Part shown: positions 11,896-20,055 of the stretch, in pieces
Layout: the number at the start of each line of letters is the position of its first letter
Numbering within the stretch: the stretch's first letter is position 1
Assembly (NCBI GenBank): GCA_938074135.1
Contig: CALJFL010000057.1
Location: 1-21,680 of the forward strand
DNA length: 21,680 bases
From: an uncultured Halieaceae bacterium
Lineage (GTDB): Bacteria > Pseudomonadota > Gammaproteobacteria > Pseudomonadales > Halieaceae
Direction of reading: 5' to 3'
Notes under the pieces: generated by a model
Told to the model about the DNA's origin: nothing
What the model saw: the letters and a program-made list of their open reading frames with translations, nothing else
Databases searched by the model: none
Translations under genes and position numbers: made by a program

Positions 11896-11986
11896 CCGGG
11901 CAGAATCGATGATAACTGGTCCGATCAATCATATTACGCTGCGCCTTTTTCTGAAATGCGCAAGGCTGGTTTATTTGGACTTTCGC

Positions 11987-13186
11987 CTAGTCGCTGGCGC
12001 TCCGTTCGGCAATTTTGGCGATAATCTGGCTGGCGATGATGCTTTTCCTCGCCTGTGGCAGAGACTGCTCGCCCCCCGGCCAGACCAGTGTCACTGCATT
12101 TTCGTCACTGTTGAACCCGATAGCCTGGTTAGCGACGTCGTTTGCCACGATCAGGTCGAGTCCCTTGTCCTCCAGCTTGCCACGGGCATAGGTGATCACA
12201 TCGGTGGTCTCGGCAGCAAAGCCGACCGTGAAGGTCCCTTCACCGCCGCCGGCCACCGTGGCCACGATGTCCGGGTTGCGAACCAGCTCGAGAGTCATCG
12301 ATTCGCCCTGCTTCTTAATTTTTTGAGACTGCTGTTGCGACGGTCGGTAATCTGCCACGGCGGCGCAGGCGATGAATACATCACATTCGGGCACCAACAA
12401 CATGCTCTGCTGCAGCATCTGGTCTGCGCTCTCAACATCGATGCGCGTGACGTGCTCGGGGGTGGCCAGTGCCACCGGGCCGGCAATCAGTGTGGTTTGC
12501 GCGCCAGCATCGACCGCTGCCTGGGCCAGGGCGAAACCCATTTTCCCCGAGCTGTGATTGGAGATGTAGCGCACTGGGTCCATAGCCTCCCGGGTGGGCC
12601 CGGCGGTAATAACCACCCGTTTTCCGGCGAGTGCACCACTGCTGAAGCAGGCGGCGGCTCGCTCGGCAATAATATCCGGTTCCTCCATGCGCCCGGGTCC
12701 CACGTCGCCACAGGCCTGCTCGCCCTGAGCGGGGCCGACCAGGGTGATGCCGCGCCCCAACAGGGTGGCGCAGTTCTCAACCGTCGCCTGGTCGTGCCAC
12801 ATTTGCTGGTTCATGGCCGGCGCGAGCATTACCGGTGCAGCCGTTGCCAGGGCAACAGTGGTCAGCAGGTCATCGGCCCTGCCGTTGGCCAATCGCGCGA
12901 TCAGGTCGGCCGTTGCTGGTGCGATCAGCAGCAGATCTGCCCAGCGGCCCAGTTCGATATGGCCCATCCCCAGCTCGGCCTCTTCGTCGAGCAGCTCGGT
13001 ATGGACAGGTTGGCCTGACAGGGCCTGCAGGGTAAGCGGCGTAATAAATTCCTGTGCACCGCGGGTCATGATGACCCGCACGCTGGCGCCGTGGTTCTGT
13101 AACAGCCGTACCAACTCGGCGGACTTGTAAGCGGCGATGCCGCCACTGACACCCAGCAGAACATTGCGATTGAAAAGATGTGCCAT
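11987..13186 (-). CDS. coaBC: Phosphopantothenoylcysteine decarboxylase / phosphopantothenate-cysteine ligase
   Basis: 399 residues from the ATG at 13186, preceded by a good GGGAGAAG ribosome site; the longer frame to 13255 is not needed. It is a bifunctional coenzyme A enzyme. The N-terminal FMN decarboxylase (CoaC, about 1-180) shows GVSGGIAAYKSAELVRLL, HIELGRWADLLLIAPATADL, PAMNQQMW and the cysteine-bearing loop ACGDVGPGRM. The C-terminal CTP-dependent ligase (CoaB, about 185-399) shows VVITAGPTREAMDPVRYISNHSSGKMG and AAVADYRP. It is first in the minus-strand run towards algC, argB and slmA, and diverges from radC across 100 bp. In Pseudomonas dut follows coaBC; here only 58-91 bp separate it from algC, so dut is absent. 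Confidence 0.96.
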   Translation of the reverse strand: MAHLFNRNVLLGVSGGIAAYKSAELVRLLQNHGASVRVIMTRGAQEFITPLTLQALSGQPVHTELLDEEAELGMGHIELGRWADLLLIAPATADLIARLANGRADDLLTTVALATAAPVMLAPAMNQQMWHDQATVENCATLLGRGITLVGPAQGEQACGDVGPGRMEEPDIIAERAAACFSSGALAGKRVVITAGPTREAMDPVRYISNHSSGKMGFALAQAAVDAGAQTTLIAGPVALATPEHVTRIDVESADQMLQQSMLLVPECDVFIACAAVADYRPSQQQSQKIKKQGESMTLELVRNPDIVATVAGGGEGTFTVGFAAETTDVITYARGKLEDKGLDLIVANDVANQAIGFNSDENAVTLVWPGGEQSLPQARKSIIASQIIAKIAERSASD

Positions 13187-13286
13187 TTCTTCTCCCGGCT
13201 TGGGACAATAGCATTTGGGGAACGAAAGATACCACCCCACCAGCGCTTTTGACACAGGCCGTATATCGACTCACGGAGGAGTGATT

Positions 13287-13961
13287 ATGGCAACACGCCG
13301 CCGGATTGGTGCAGACCAACCCAGGGACAAACTGCTGGCCAGCGGCGTCAAGACGCTGTCCGATGCCGAACTGTTAACACTTTTGTTACGTACTGGCCGT
13401 AAGGGAGCTGAGAGGTTGGCGGTGGCTACGGAGCTGTTGCTGAAATTTGACGGACCGGCCGGGCTGTTGGCCGCCGAAGCGTCCCGGTTGCTCGCCGTTG
13501 CTGGCATGGGCAAGGGCAACCTGGTGCTCCTGCAGGCCGCCAGTGAGCTGGTGCGGCGCAGCGCGGAACAACGACTGCGCGATGACGAGGCCCTGACCAG
13601 TCCCGCCCAGACCAGGCGCTTCCTCCAACACCACCTTGGCGCCCGCGACAGGGAAGTATTTAGCTGTCTTTTCCTGGATAGCCAGCACCGCTTGCTGCGC
13701 TGTGAAGACCTGTTCCTGGGAACGCTGGATGGGGCTGCTGTCTATCCACGGGAGGTTGCGGTGCATGCGCTACGCTACCGGGCGGCGGCGGTGATACTGG
13801 CTCACAACCACCCCTCCGGGGTGGCAGAGCCCAGTACCGCCGACAGGCGTATCACCGAGAGACTTTGCGCGGCACTGGCTTTGCTGGACGTCCGGGTTCT
13901 GGATCACGTGATAATCGGCCGTGGTCCGGCCTTTTCATTTGCCGAGCAGGGACTAATCTAG
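13287..13961 (+). CDS. radC: RadC family protein (JAB/MPN domain)
   Basis: 224 residues from the ATG at 13287, which follows a strong GGAGGA at 13275-13280; the open frame extends to 13215 but without such support. A helix-hairpin-helix region lies at about 65-90 (LLAVAGMGKGNLVLLQAA). The C-terminal JAB1/MPN-type metalloprotease-like domain carries HNHPSG (H173, H175, S177) and D186, giving the full HxH...D metal set. Despite its name, the role of RadC in DNA repair is not established. It is the first plus-strand gene after coaBC and precedes rpmB by 150 bp, the order found in many gammaproteobacteria. Confidence 0.94.
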   Translation: MATRRRIGADQPRDKLLASGVKTLSDAELLTLLLRTGRKGAERLAVATELLLKFDGPAGLLAAEASRLLAVAGMGKGNLVLLQAASELVRRSAEQRLRDDEALTSPAQTRRFLQHHLGARDREVFSCLFLDSQHRLLRCEDLFLGTLDGAAVYPREVAVHALRYRAAAVILAHNHPSGVAEPSTADRRITERLCAALALLDVRVLDHVIIGRGPAFSFAEQGLI

Positions 13962-13969
13962 CCCTGCTC
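13944..13969 (+). terminator. Hairpin overlapping the radC stop codon
   Basis: GAGCAGGG (13944-13951) and CCCTGCTC (13962-13969) form a perfect 8-bp stem; the 10-base loop contains the radC TAG. No T run follows (CCTCCCCCGGGG), so it may be a 3'-end stabiliser or a weak terminator. Confidence 0.4.
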
Positions 13970-13995
13970 CCTCCCCCGGGGATCGCCGCCAGCGC

Positions 13996-14024
13996 TTGCC
14001 TTGCCAGGGGGGTTCTGGTATAAA
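13996..14024 (+). promoter_or_regulatory. Promoter for rpmB-rpmG
   Basis: TTGCCT (13996-14001), a 17-bp spacer and TATAAA (14019-14024) make a good sigma-70 promoter. Transcription from about 14031 would give an 80-base leader before rpmB. The GC-rich segment right after the -10 (GCGCTCCGCG) resembles the discriminators of stringently controlled ribosomal promoters; that is inference. Confidence 0.7.
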
Positions 14025-14111
14025 GTCGCGCTCCGCGAGGCAGGGGTCCTGAAGTGACCTGCTTACGCTCCTGAGTATTAACGAAATTCCCGTGTTTTGG
14101 GGAGAGGAATC

Positions 14112-14348
14112 ATGGCCAGAGTTTGTCAGGTTACGGGTAAGCGCCCGGTAACCGGAAATAACGTATCACATGCAAAGAACCGCACCCGTCGTCGGTTTTT
14201 GCCCAATCTGCACAAGCATCGTTTTTGGGTAGAGTCTGAGAAGCGCTTTGTCTCGCTGCGTGTATCCAGCAAGGGCATGCGTATCATCGACAAGAAAGGC
14301 ATCGAGCAGGTGCTGGAAGATATGCGCGGTCGCGGCGAGAAAGTCTAA
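14112..14348 (+). CDS. rpmB: 50S ribosomal protein L28
   Basis: 78 residues, exactly the E. coli length. It begins [21 protein letters not shown] and continues with [21 protein letters not shown], the L28 signature. The ATG at 14112 follows GGGAGAGG at a suitable distance; five additional in-frame codons upstream are not part of the family. Only a single cysteine is present, so this is the zinc-free form. It is co-transcribed with rpmG, which starts 26 bp later. Confidence 0.97.
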   Translation: MARVCQVTGKRPVTGNNVSHAKNRTRRRFLPNLHKHRFWVESEKRFVSLRVSSKGMRIIDKKGIEQVLEDMRGRGEKV

Positions 14349-14374
14349 GCCGGTACGGATAAAGGAGAGAAGCA

Positions 14375-14530
14375 ATGAGAGAAAAAGTCAGAATGAATTC
14401 GTCAGCCGGTACAGGGCACTTCTATACCACTGACAAGAACAAGCGCACCACTCCGGACAAACTGGAAATGAAAAAGTATGATCCAGTGGCCCGTAAGCAC
14501 GTGATGTATAAGGAAGGCAAAATCAAGTAA
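14375..14530 (+). CDS. rpmG: 50S ribosomal protein L33
   Basis: 51 residues, starting [19 protein letters not shown] and ending [10 protein letters not shown]. It matches L33 and has the short N-terminus of Pseudomonas (51) rather than E. coli (55). A strong ribosome site (AAAGGAGAG, 14361-14369) precedes the ATG. It has no CxxC pairs, so it is the zinc-independent type. It is the last gene of the rpmB-rpmG transcript, followed by an intrinsic terminator. Confidence 0.96.
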   Translation: MREKVRMNSSAGTGHFYTTDKNKRTTPDKLEMKKYDPVARKHVMYKEGKIK

Positions 14531-14554
14531 GTTTTGCCAGAGCTTGTGTCTTCC

Positions 14555-14585
14555 AAACCCTGGCTGAAGCCGGGGTTTTTTGTTT
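14555..14585 (+). terminator. Intrinsic terminator after rpmG
   Basis: A 10-bp stem (14555-14564 with 14569-14578, one T-G pair) with a TGAA loop is followed by a run of T to 14581 and a further GTTT. This is a typical rho-independent terminator closing the rpmB-rpmG unit, 25 bases after the stop codon. Confidence 0.88.
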
Positions 14586-14631
14586 CTGGTGGTCCTCTTT
14601 CGACCGTGGCAGACAATGACAGGGGTGCATA

Positions 14632-15444
14632 TTGCCCGAATTACCGGAAGTAGAAACGACCCGCCGTGGCGTCCGGCCTTACAGTGAGGCCGCGCAGGTG
14701 GTGGATGTGGTGGTTCGGGACCGCCGATTGCGCTGGCCGATACCCTCCGATCTGGGCCAGAAACTGATAGGCCAGAGAGTCGAAAGAGTCGACCGGCGAG
14801 CCAAATACCTGTTGTTCAGAACCTCCGCAGGCACTTTGTTGGTTCACCTGGGTATGTCGGGATCGTTGCGCGTCATGGATGTGGCTGATCCGCCTTTGCG
14901 CCACGATCACTTTGATATTGTGTTCGATAATGGGCGCTGTTTGCGCTACAACGACCCTCGGCGTTTTGGTTGCTGCCTGTGGCTGGAGCCGGACGAGGTC
15001 CACCCGCTACTGTCCCACCTGGGGCCTGAGCCCCTGTCCGATGCGTTTACCGGGGCCCTGCTGTATCGCCTCTCCCGCCGGCGTAAAGGGCCGGTCAAGA
15101 ACTTCCTGATGGACGGAAAAGTCGTCGTTGGCGTTGGTAATATTTACGCTAACGAAGCGCTCTACCTGGCGGGTATTCGTCCCGACAGGGCGGCGGGGCG
15201 GATTTCACTGGCACGCTATGAGCGTCTTGCGTTTTTCGTAAAGCAAGTGCTTACTTCGGCTATAGAGCAGGGGGGTACTACATTACGCGATTTTGTCGGG
15301 GGTGATGGTAAGCCGGGTTATTTCGCCCAGCAGCTGTTTGTGTATGGCCGCGGCGGGCAGCCCTGCAAGGCCTGCGGCACGACCTTGCGCGAGCTGCGGC
15401 TAAGTCAGCGAATCTCTGTTTACTGCGTGACCTGCCAGCGTTGA
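14632..15444 (+). CDS. mutM: Formamidopyrimidine-DNA glycosylase
   Basis: 270 residues. This base-excision glycosylase/AP lyase removes 8-oxoguanine and formamidopyrimidines. The start is TTG at 14632: the mature N-terminus must be Pro-Glu-Leu-Pro-Glu (Pro being the catalytic nucleophile), and [13 protein letters not shown] begins here, with AGGGG about 8 bases upstream. Lys58 (Lys57 after Met removal) is conserved in RRAKYLL. The H2TH region ([22 protein letters not shown]) is present. The C-terminal zinc finger is complete: CKAC, 16 residues, CVTC. It follows the rpmG terminator, so it needs its own promoter, which I do not see clearly. Confidence 0.96.
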   Translation: MPELPEVETTRRGVRPYSEAAQVVDVVVRDRRLRWPIPSDLGQKLIGQRVERVDRRAKYLLFRTSAGTLLVHLGMSGSLRVMDVADPPLRHDHFDIVFDNGRCLRYNDPRRFGCCLWLEPDEVHPLLSHLGPEPLSDAFTGALLYRLSRRRKGPVKNFLMDGKVVVGVGNIYANEALYLAGIRPDRAAGRISLARYERLAFFVKQVLTSAIEQGGTTLRDFVGGDGKPGYFAQQLFVYGRGGQPCKACGTTLRELRLSQRISVYCVTCQR

Positions 15445-15499
15445 TGCGGCTACACTGTAGGAAGCTTAGGGGAACGGGGATATATCCCGGGAGTGAATG

Positions 15500-15859
15500 A
15501 TGAGAATAAAAGAAGTCACGCGGCGACTGACCGCAGTGTTGTTAATGTCTCTACTGGCGCTGCCACAGGTATTGTGGGCGCAGGAAGCTATCGATGACAG
15601 CCCAAATGAATTCGCCATGGTGGGCGACCTGCTGGTGGCGCGGCCTATCGGACTGGTGATGACGGTTGGTGGAACGGCTGTGTGGTTGGTAAGCCTGCCG
15701 TTTACGCTGTTGGCCGGACATGCCGGAGAAGCAGCGGAGACGCTGATCCTCGGTCCAGGGGAAACCACGTTCATGCGTTGTCTGGGTTGCCGGGATACGG
15801 GCTACACCTACAAAGACGTCGAGAAGAACCGCGAAAGCAAGGAAAAGGACGAGTCCTGA
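15500..15859 (+). CDS. Small exported/membrane protein of unknown function with a CxxC motif
   Basis: 119 residues from the ATG at 15500, which sits 6 bases after GGAG (15490-15493); an adjacent in-frame ATG at 15497 is too close to the ribosome site. A signal peptide is likely (about 1-27, cleavage after VLWA). Then come a short acidic segment, a conserved-looking block VGDLLVARPIGLVMTVGGTA with a hydrophobic span (about 50-72), a small-residue stretch (GHAGEAAETLILGPGE) and CLGC (Cys94, Cys97). The tail is highly charged and lysine/glutamate rich. I recall similar short proteins in gammaproteobacteria without a known function. It sits 55 bp after mutM and converges with coaD. Confidence 0.72.
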   Translation: MRIKEVTRRLTAVLLMSLLALPQVLWAQEAIDDSPNEFAMVGDLLVARPIGLVMTVGGTAVWLVSLPFTLLAGHAGEAAETLILGPGETTFMRCLGCRDTGYTYKDVEKNRESKEKDES

Positions 15860-15885
15860 TCCCGCAGATCTAAACTACCCGGCGC

Positions 15886-16386
<501 letters not shown>

Positions 16387-16431
16387 TTAAAAGTCGATCG
16401 ATGGTAAACAATTTGAAATTTTCGCACAAAC

Positions 16432-16450
16432 ACCGGTCAAGCCGACCGGT
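16432..16450 (-). other. Hairpin at the rsmD stop codon
   Basis: ACCGGTC (16432-16438) and GACCGGT (16444-16450) form a perfect 7-bp stem with a 5-base loop, overlapping the last codons and the TGA of rsmD. There is only a short GTTT afterwards on the minus strand. It may be an mRNA processing or pausing element between rsmD and coaD. Confidence 0.35.
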
Positions 16451-17036
16451 TTGCCGCGAGCAAACGGTAACTCACCCCGCCGCTTTGTTTTTCCCGGAAC
16501 ACTGACCACCCATCGGGCAGCGGTGGCTCCGGTTCGTCCTTCGCGGTCTCCAGATACACAAGCGCGCCCGGCGTCAGCTGTTCACTGCCGGCTAGCAGAG
16601 CCAGGGTGCCACCAGCGAGACCGGCGGAAAACGGTGGGTCGACGAAGACGATATCGTAAGGTTCATTGGCACTGGTAATAAAGTCGCCTGCTGCTGCCTT
16701 CGTGCAGCGTCCCCGGTCTTCGGCCGCTAACCTAGCCAGGTGTTCGCCGATGTCGGCCAGTGCGCCCGGGTTGGTATCGACAAAGTCACAATAGCCTGCG
16801 CCGCGTGACAGTGCTTCCATGCCGAGGGCGCCGCTACCGGCGAAGAGGTCGACACAGCGGGCGTCGTGCAGAAACGGCGCCAGCCAGTTGAACACGGTTT
16901 CCCTGATCCGGTCGGTTGTAGGGCGCAAACCGGGTGCGGCATGAAAGGCCAGCTTGCGGCCACGCCACTGCCCACCAATGATTCGCAGGTGGCTGGGTTT
17001 TATGTCAGCCTGCCTGCCCGGACCCTTCCGTGCCAT
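16437..17036 (-). CDS. rsmD: 16S rRNA (guanine966-N2)-methyltransferase
   Basis: 199 residues from the ATG at 17036, against 198 in E. coli. The open frame continues upstream to 17234, but that part overlaps ftsY and does not look like the family; GAAGAA precedes the chosen ATG. It methylates N2 of G966 in 16S rRNA using S-adenosylmethionine. Visible features are LRIIGGQWRGRKL (about 17-29), RPTTDRIRETVFNWL, the SAM-binding motif DLFAGSGALGMEALSRGA (63-80) and the catalytic DPPF (133-136). It diverges from ftsY across 88 bp and precedes coaD. Confidence 0.94.
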   Translation of the reverse strand: MARKGPGRQADIKPSHLRIIGGQWRGRKLAFHAAPGLRPTTDRIRETVFNWLAPFLHDARCVDLFAGSGALGMEALSRGAGYCDFVDTNPGALADIGEHLARLAAEDRGRCTKAAAGDFITSANEPYDIVFVDPPFSAGLAGGTLALLAGSEQLTPGALVYLETAKDEPEPPLPDGWSVFREKQSGGVSYRLLAANRSA

Positions 17037-17124
17037 TTCTTCGCCCTGTGCAAGAGTGTTAGGATAGTCGCTGTCACCTGCGCCCGTGCCAGGCGCGCCA
17101 CTTGCGAACTCTAGCACGACCGAT

Positions 17125-18330
17125 ATGAAGTTTTTCAAACGAAAAAAGCCTGACGATCCGGCACAGCCCACGCCTGTCACCGAGACTGTGCCGGCGGAAC
17201 ATGCGCCGTCGGTGCTTGTATCCGCGCCTCCCATCCCGGAAGCCCCGAATGTTGTGGATCCGGCCGCTGTGGAACAGGCCCCCGTGGAACAGGCCCCCGT
17301 GGAACCAGCTCCCGAGATGGAGCCGGTCGATCAAACAACGGCCGACGCACAGGAGGCTATTGCTTCCGAGGTCACGCAGGCGCCGGTGGATGATGGCGAG
17401 AGCGGGTTTTTTCAACGACTACGCCGCGGTTTGGGCCGCACCAGTGACAACCTGGTACAGGGCATGGGTACCTTGTTCCTGGGACGCAAGGAAATCGATG
17501 CCGAGCTTCTGGAGGAACTTGAATCTCAGCTGCTGCAGGCCGATGTCGGGGTCGAGGCCACCGTTGAGATTATCGGGCGACTGACGCAACGTGTATCGCG
17601 CAAGGAGCTGACCAGCCCGGAGGCATTGCAAGAGGCCCTCAAGTTGGAGCTGCTGTCGCTGCTGGAGCCCTGTGAGGTACCGCTCGTTGTTTCTGGCAAG
17701 AGCCCATTTGTCATATTGATGGTCGGCGTAAACGGGGTTGGCAAGACCACCACCATCGGCAAGTTAGCCCGGCGTTACCAGGCTCAGGGCCTGTCGGTAA
17801 TGTTGGCTGCCGGCGACACCTTCAGGGCAGCCGCGGTCGAGCAGTTGCAGGTCTGGGGTGAGCGTAACAACGTTCCCGTTGTGGCACAGCATACGGGCGC
17901 TGATAGCGCATCTGTTGTTTTCGATGCCCTGCAGGCTGCCCAGGCAAGGGGTATCGATGTGCTCATAGCCGATACGGCTGGCCGGTTGCACAATAAAGAT
18001 AACCTGATGGATGAATTGCGCAAGGTGGTCCGGGTGATGGGTAAGCTGGACGTCGCTGCCCCCCATGAAGTGATGCTGGTGCTGGATGCCGGCACTGGCC
18101 AGAATGCCCTGGCCCAGGCCAGTAATTTCCAGGATGTGGTGGGTGTGACAGGCCTGACCCTGACCAAGCTCGACGGTACCGCCAAGGGCGGCATCATTTT
18201 TGCGATCGCCCGCAAGCTCGGGCTGCCCATTCGTTACATTGGCGTTGGCGAAGGTGTTGAAGACCTGCGGCCGTTCAAGGCGCAGGACTTTATAGCCGCG
18301 TTGTTTTCCCGGGATGACAGCGCTGCATGA
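17125..18330 (+). CDS. ftsY: Signal recognition particle receptor FtsY
   Basis: 401 residues from the ATG at 17125 (MKFFKRKKP); a GTG at 17086 in the same frame is possible but would overlap the rsmD promoter region, and neither has a clear ribosome site. FtsY is the membrane-associated SRP receptor that delivers nascent membrane proteins to SecYEG. An acidic, proline-rich A domain (about 10-95) contains an in-frame repeat (VEQAP, VEQAP, VEPAP). The NG GTPase domain follows: N helices (about 100-180), GVNGVGKTT (201-209), AAGDTFRAAAVEQLQ, DTAGR (283-287) and TKLDGTAKGG (347-356). The gene overlaps ftsE by 4 bp (ATGA), so the two are translationally coupled. Confidence 0.96.
   Translation: MKFFKRKKPDDPAQPTPVTETVPAEHAPSVLVSAPPIPEAPNVVDPAAVEQAPVEQAPVEPAPEMEPVDQTTADAQEAIASEVTQAPVDDGESGFFQRLRRGLGRTSDNLVQGMGTLFLGRKEIDAELLEELESQLLQADVGVEATVEIIGRLTQRVSRKELTSPEALQEALKLELLSLLEPCEVPLVVSGKSPFVILMVGVNGVGKTTTIGKLARRYQAQGLSVMLAAGDTFRAAAVEQLQVWGERNNVPVVAQHTGADSASVVFDALQAAQARGIDVLIADTAGRLHNKDNLMDELRKVVRVMGKLDVAAPHEVMLVLDAGTGQNALAQASNFQDVVGVTGLTLTKLDGTAKGGIIFAIARKLGLPIRYIGVGEGVEDLRPFKAQDFIAALFSRDDSAA
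17269..17313 (+). repeat. 15-bp tandem repeat in the ftsY acidic domain
   Basis: The unit GTGGAACAGGCCCCC occurs twice exactly (17269-17283, 17284-17298) and a third time with three changes (17299-17313). It encodes VEQAP, VEQAP, VEPAP. Because the unit is a multiple of three, copy-number change would leave the frame intact. Confidence 0.85.
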
Positions 18331-18992
18331 TCCGTTTTGACCGGGTCAGCAAGCGCTACGAAGAGGGGCACGATGCCCTGCGGGAAATTTCTTTCGAAAT
18401 CGGTCGCGATGAACTGGTATTCCTGACCGGTCATTCAGGGGCTGGCAAGAGCACGTTGTTGCGCCTGATCATGTTGATGGAGCGGCCCAGCCGCGGTCAG
18501 GTGTTTGTCAATGGGCAGAACCTGACCGCCCTTGGCTCCAGGGCCATTCCCGGGCATCGCCGTAATATCGGCGTGGTATTCCAGAACCACCAGTTACTGT
18601 TCGATCGCAGTGTCTTCGACAATGTGGCACTGCCGATGATTATCTCGGGCTACGATCACCGGGAGGTAAGTCGCAGGGTGCGTGCGGCGCTGGATAAGGT
18701 AGGCCTGCTGGAGCGTGAACGGGCACTGCCGGTAACGCTGTCCGGTGGCGAGCAACAGCGGGTCGGTATTGCCAGAGCTGTGGTTGGCCGGCCATCGATA
18801 CTCCTTGCCGACGAGCCCACCGGCAACCTGGATCCCGCGCTGTCGGCGGAGATCATGGCCCTGTTCGAGGAATTCAGCCAGGTAGGGGTGACGGTACTCA
18901 TAGCCAGTCATGACCTGGCCCTTATTTCACGCCTGCATCACCGTATCATTACGCTCAGGGAGGGCCGCCTGGTGAGCGGTTCGGCAACGTGA
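18327..18992 (+). CDS. ftsE: Cell division ATP-binding protein FtsE
   Basis: 221 residues. It is the cytoplasmic ABC ATPase that pairs with FtsX at the septum and activates periplasmic peptidoglycan amidases through EnvC-type proteins. All ABC motifs are intact: Walker [10 protein letters not shown] (35-43), Q-loop VVFQNHQLL (about 83-91), signature LSGGEQQRV (138-146), Walker [10 protein letters not shown] (158-166) and the switch histidine in ASHD. Its ATG overlaps the ftsY stop (ATGA), and its own stop overlaps the start of ftsX, as expected for the ftsYEX operon. Confidence 0.97.
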   Translation: MIRFDRVSKRYEEGHDALREISFEIGRDELVFLTGHSGAGKSTLLRLIMLMERPSRGQVFVNGQNLTALGSRAIPGHRRNIGVVFQNHQLLFDRSVFDNVALPMIISGYDHREVSRRVRAALDKVGLLERERALPVTLSGGEQQRVGIARAVVGRPSILLADEPTGNLDPALSAEIMALFEEFSQVGVTVLIASHDLALISRLHHRIITLREGRLVSGSAT

Positions 18993-19975
18993 TGGGTCGC
19001 AAGACTAACTCGGCGCCCCGCCGGGATGGCGCCAGCCAGAGTCGGGCGCGCTGGCGCGACCACTATAACGCCTGGCTGCGCCATCACCGCCTGTCGGCGG
19101 CGGACAGTCTGGTGAGGGTGATCGACAATCCCGCAGCCAGCGTGATGACCTGGTTGGTTATTGGTATCGCCCTGGCATTGCCGGTGGCCCTGAATGTGGC
19201 GCTGGACAATGCCGACTCGCTGAGCGCGCGGCTGGATAGCCCGGCGCAGATCTCCCTGGTCCTGCGAGACGACCTGGCCGAGCAAAAAGTTAGAAGCTTC
19301 CAGGAAGAGCTGGAGCAGCGCGAGGATACTGCCGCACTGGTGTTTGTTTCCAGCGATCAGGCGCTGCAGGAATTCCGGGACCTGTCGGGGTTTGCTGATG
19401 TTTTGGGCAGCCTGGACCAGAACCCCTTGCCCCATCTGCTGCTGGTATCCCCCGCCGAGCAGCTCGGTGATGCCGAAATCCAGGTATTGCGAGCTGAGCT
19501 GGAGTCCTACCCGGAAGTCGCTGAAGCGGTGTTGGACATGGCCTGGCTCCAGCGGCTGAACACCCTGATGGAGTTGAGCCGGCGATTGGTACTGGCTCTG
19601 GCGGTTGTGCTGGTATTGGGTGTGGTGCTGATCCTGGGCAATACCATCCGTTTGGCCATAGAGAACCGGCGCGAGGAGATTGTTATCGTCAAGCTGGTAG
19701 GTGGAAGTAACGCCTTCGTGCGCCGGCCGTTTCTCTATACGGGGCTATGGTATGGCGTCGGTGGTGGGGTGGTCGCGGCACTGCTTGTAGTGACCGCCCT
19801 GTGGTTTCTGGACACGCCGGTACAGCGGTTGGCCGAGCTCTACCAGAGCAGCTTCAGGCTGTCAGGCCTTGGCGTGATGGGTAGCCTGAACCTGGTGCTG
19901 GTGGGGGGCCTGTTGGGACTGGCCGGCGCCTGGGTTGCAGTTTCACGACATCTCGGCGATATTGAGCCTCGGTAA
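18992..19975 (+). CDS. ftsX: Cell division protein FtsX
   Basis: 327 residues from the ATG at 18992, which overlaps the ftsE stop by one base (TGATG); a GTG one codon earlier is also possible. FtsX is the membrane partner of FtsE. Four membrane segments are visible: about 51-70 (VMTWLVIGIALALPVALNVA), a middle one (LALAVVLVLGVVLILGNTI), a third (GVGGGVVAALLVVTALWFL) and a last one (LVLVGGLLGLAGAWVAV). A large periplasmic domain lies between the first and second (about 75-190). The N-terminal 45 residues are basic and cytoplasmic, longer than a minimal FtsX but common in gammaproteobacteria. Confidence 0.95.
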   Translation: MGRKTNSAPRRDGASQSRARWRDHYNAWLRHHRLSAADSLVRVIDNPAASVMTWLVIGIALALPVALNVALDNADSLSARLDSPAQISLVLRDDLAEQKVRSFQEELEQREDTAALVFVSSDQALQEFRDLSGFADVLGSLDQNPLPHLLLVSPAEQLGDAEIQVLRAELESYPEVAEAVLDMAWLQRLNTLMELSRRLVLALAVVLVLGVVLILGNTIRLAIENRREEIVIVKLVGGSNAFVRRPFLYTGLWYGVGGGVVAALLVVTALWFLDTPVQRLAELYQSSFRLSGLGVMGSLNLVLVGGLLGLAGAWVAVSRHLGDIEPR

Positions 19976-20028
19976 GTGGTAACTCTCTGATTAATAAGCA
20001 TTAAATAGGTTTTTTTGTGCTCCCGGGT

Positions 20029-20055
20029 GGAACTTTCTCGAAATTAGCACTCTAA
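20029..20055 (+). promoter_or_regulatory. Sigma-E-type promoter for rpoH
   Basis: GGAACTT (20029-20035) is a perfect sigma-E -35. It is followed after 15 bp by TCTAA (20051-20055), as in the -10 of E. coli rpoE P2; the spacing there is 16. E. coli rpoH P3 is also sigma-E dependent. The -10 lies inside the CIRCE operator. A sigma-70-like TAGAAT (20056-20061) is also inside CIRCE but has no good -35. Confidence 0.6.

Noticed and set aside
13249..13277. A perfect TTGACA upstream of radC as a promoter -35.
   Set aside because: No acceptable -10 lies 16-18 bp downstream; TATATC is only 7 bp away.
17037..17234. An N-terminal extension of rsmD by 66 codons.
   Set aside because: It overlaps the start of ftsY, is low in complexity and does not resemble RsmD; the ATG at 17036 gives the usual length.
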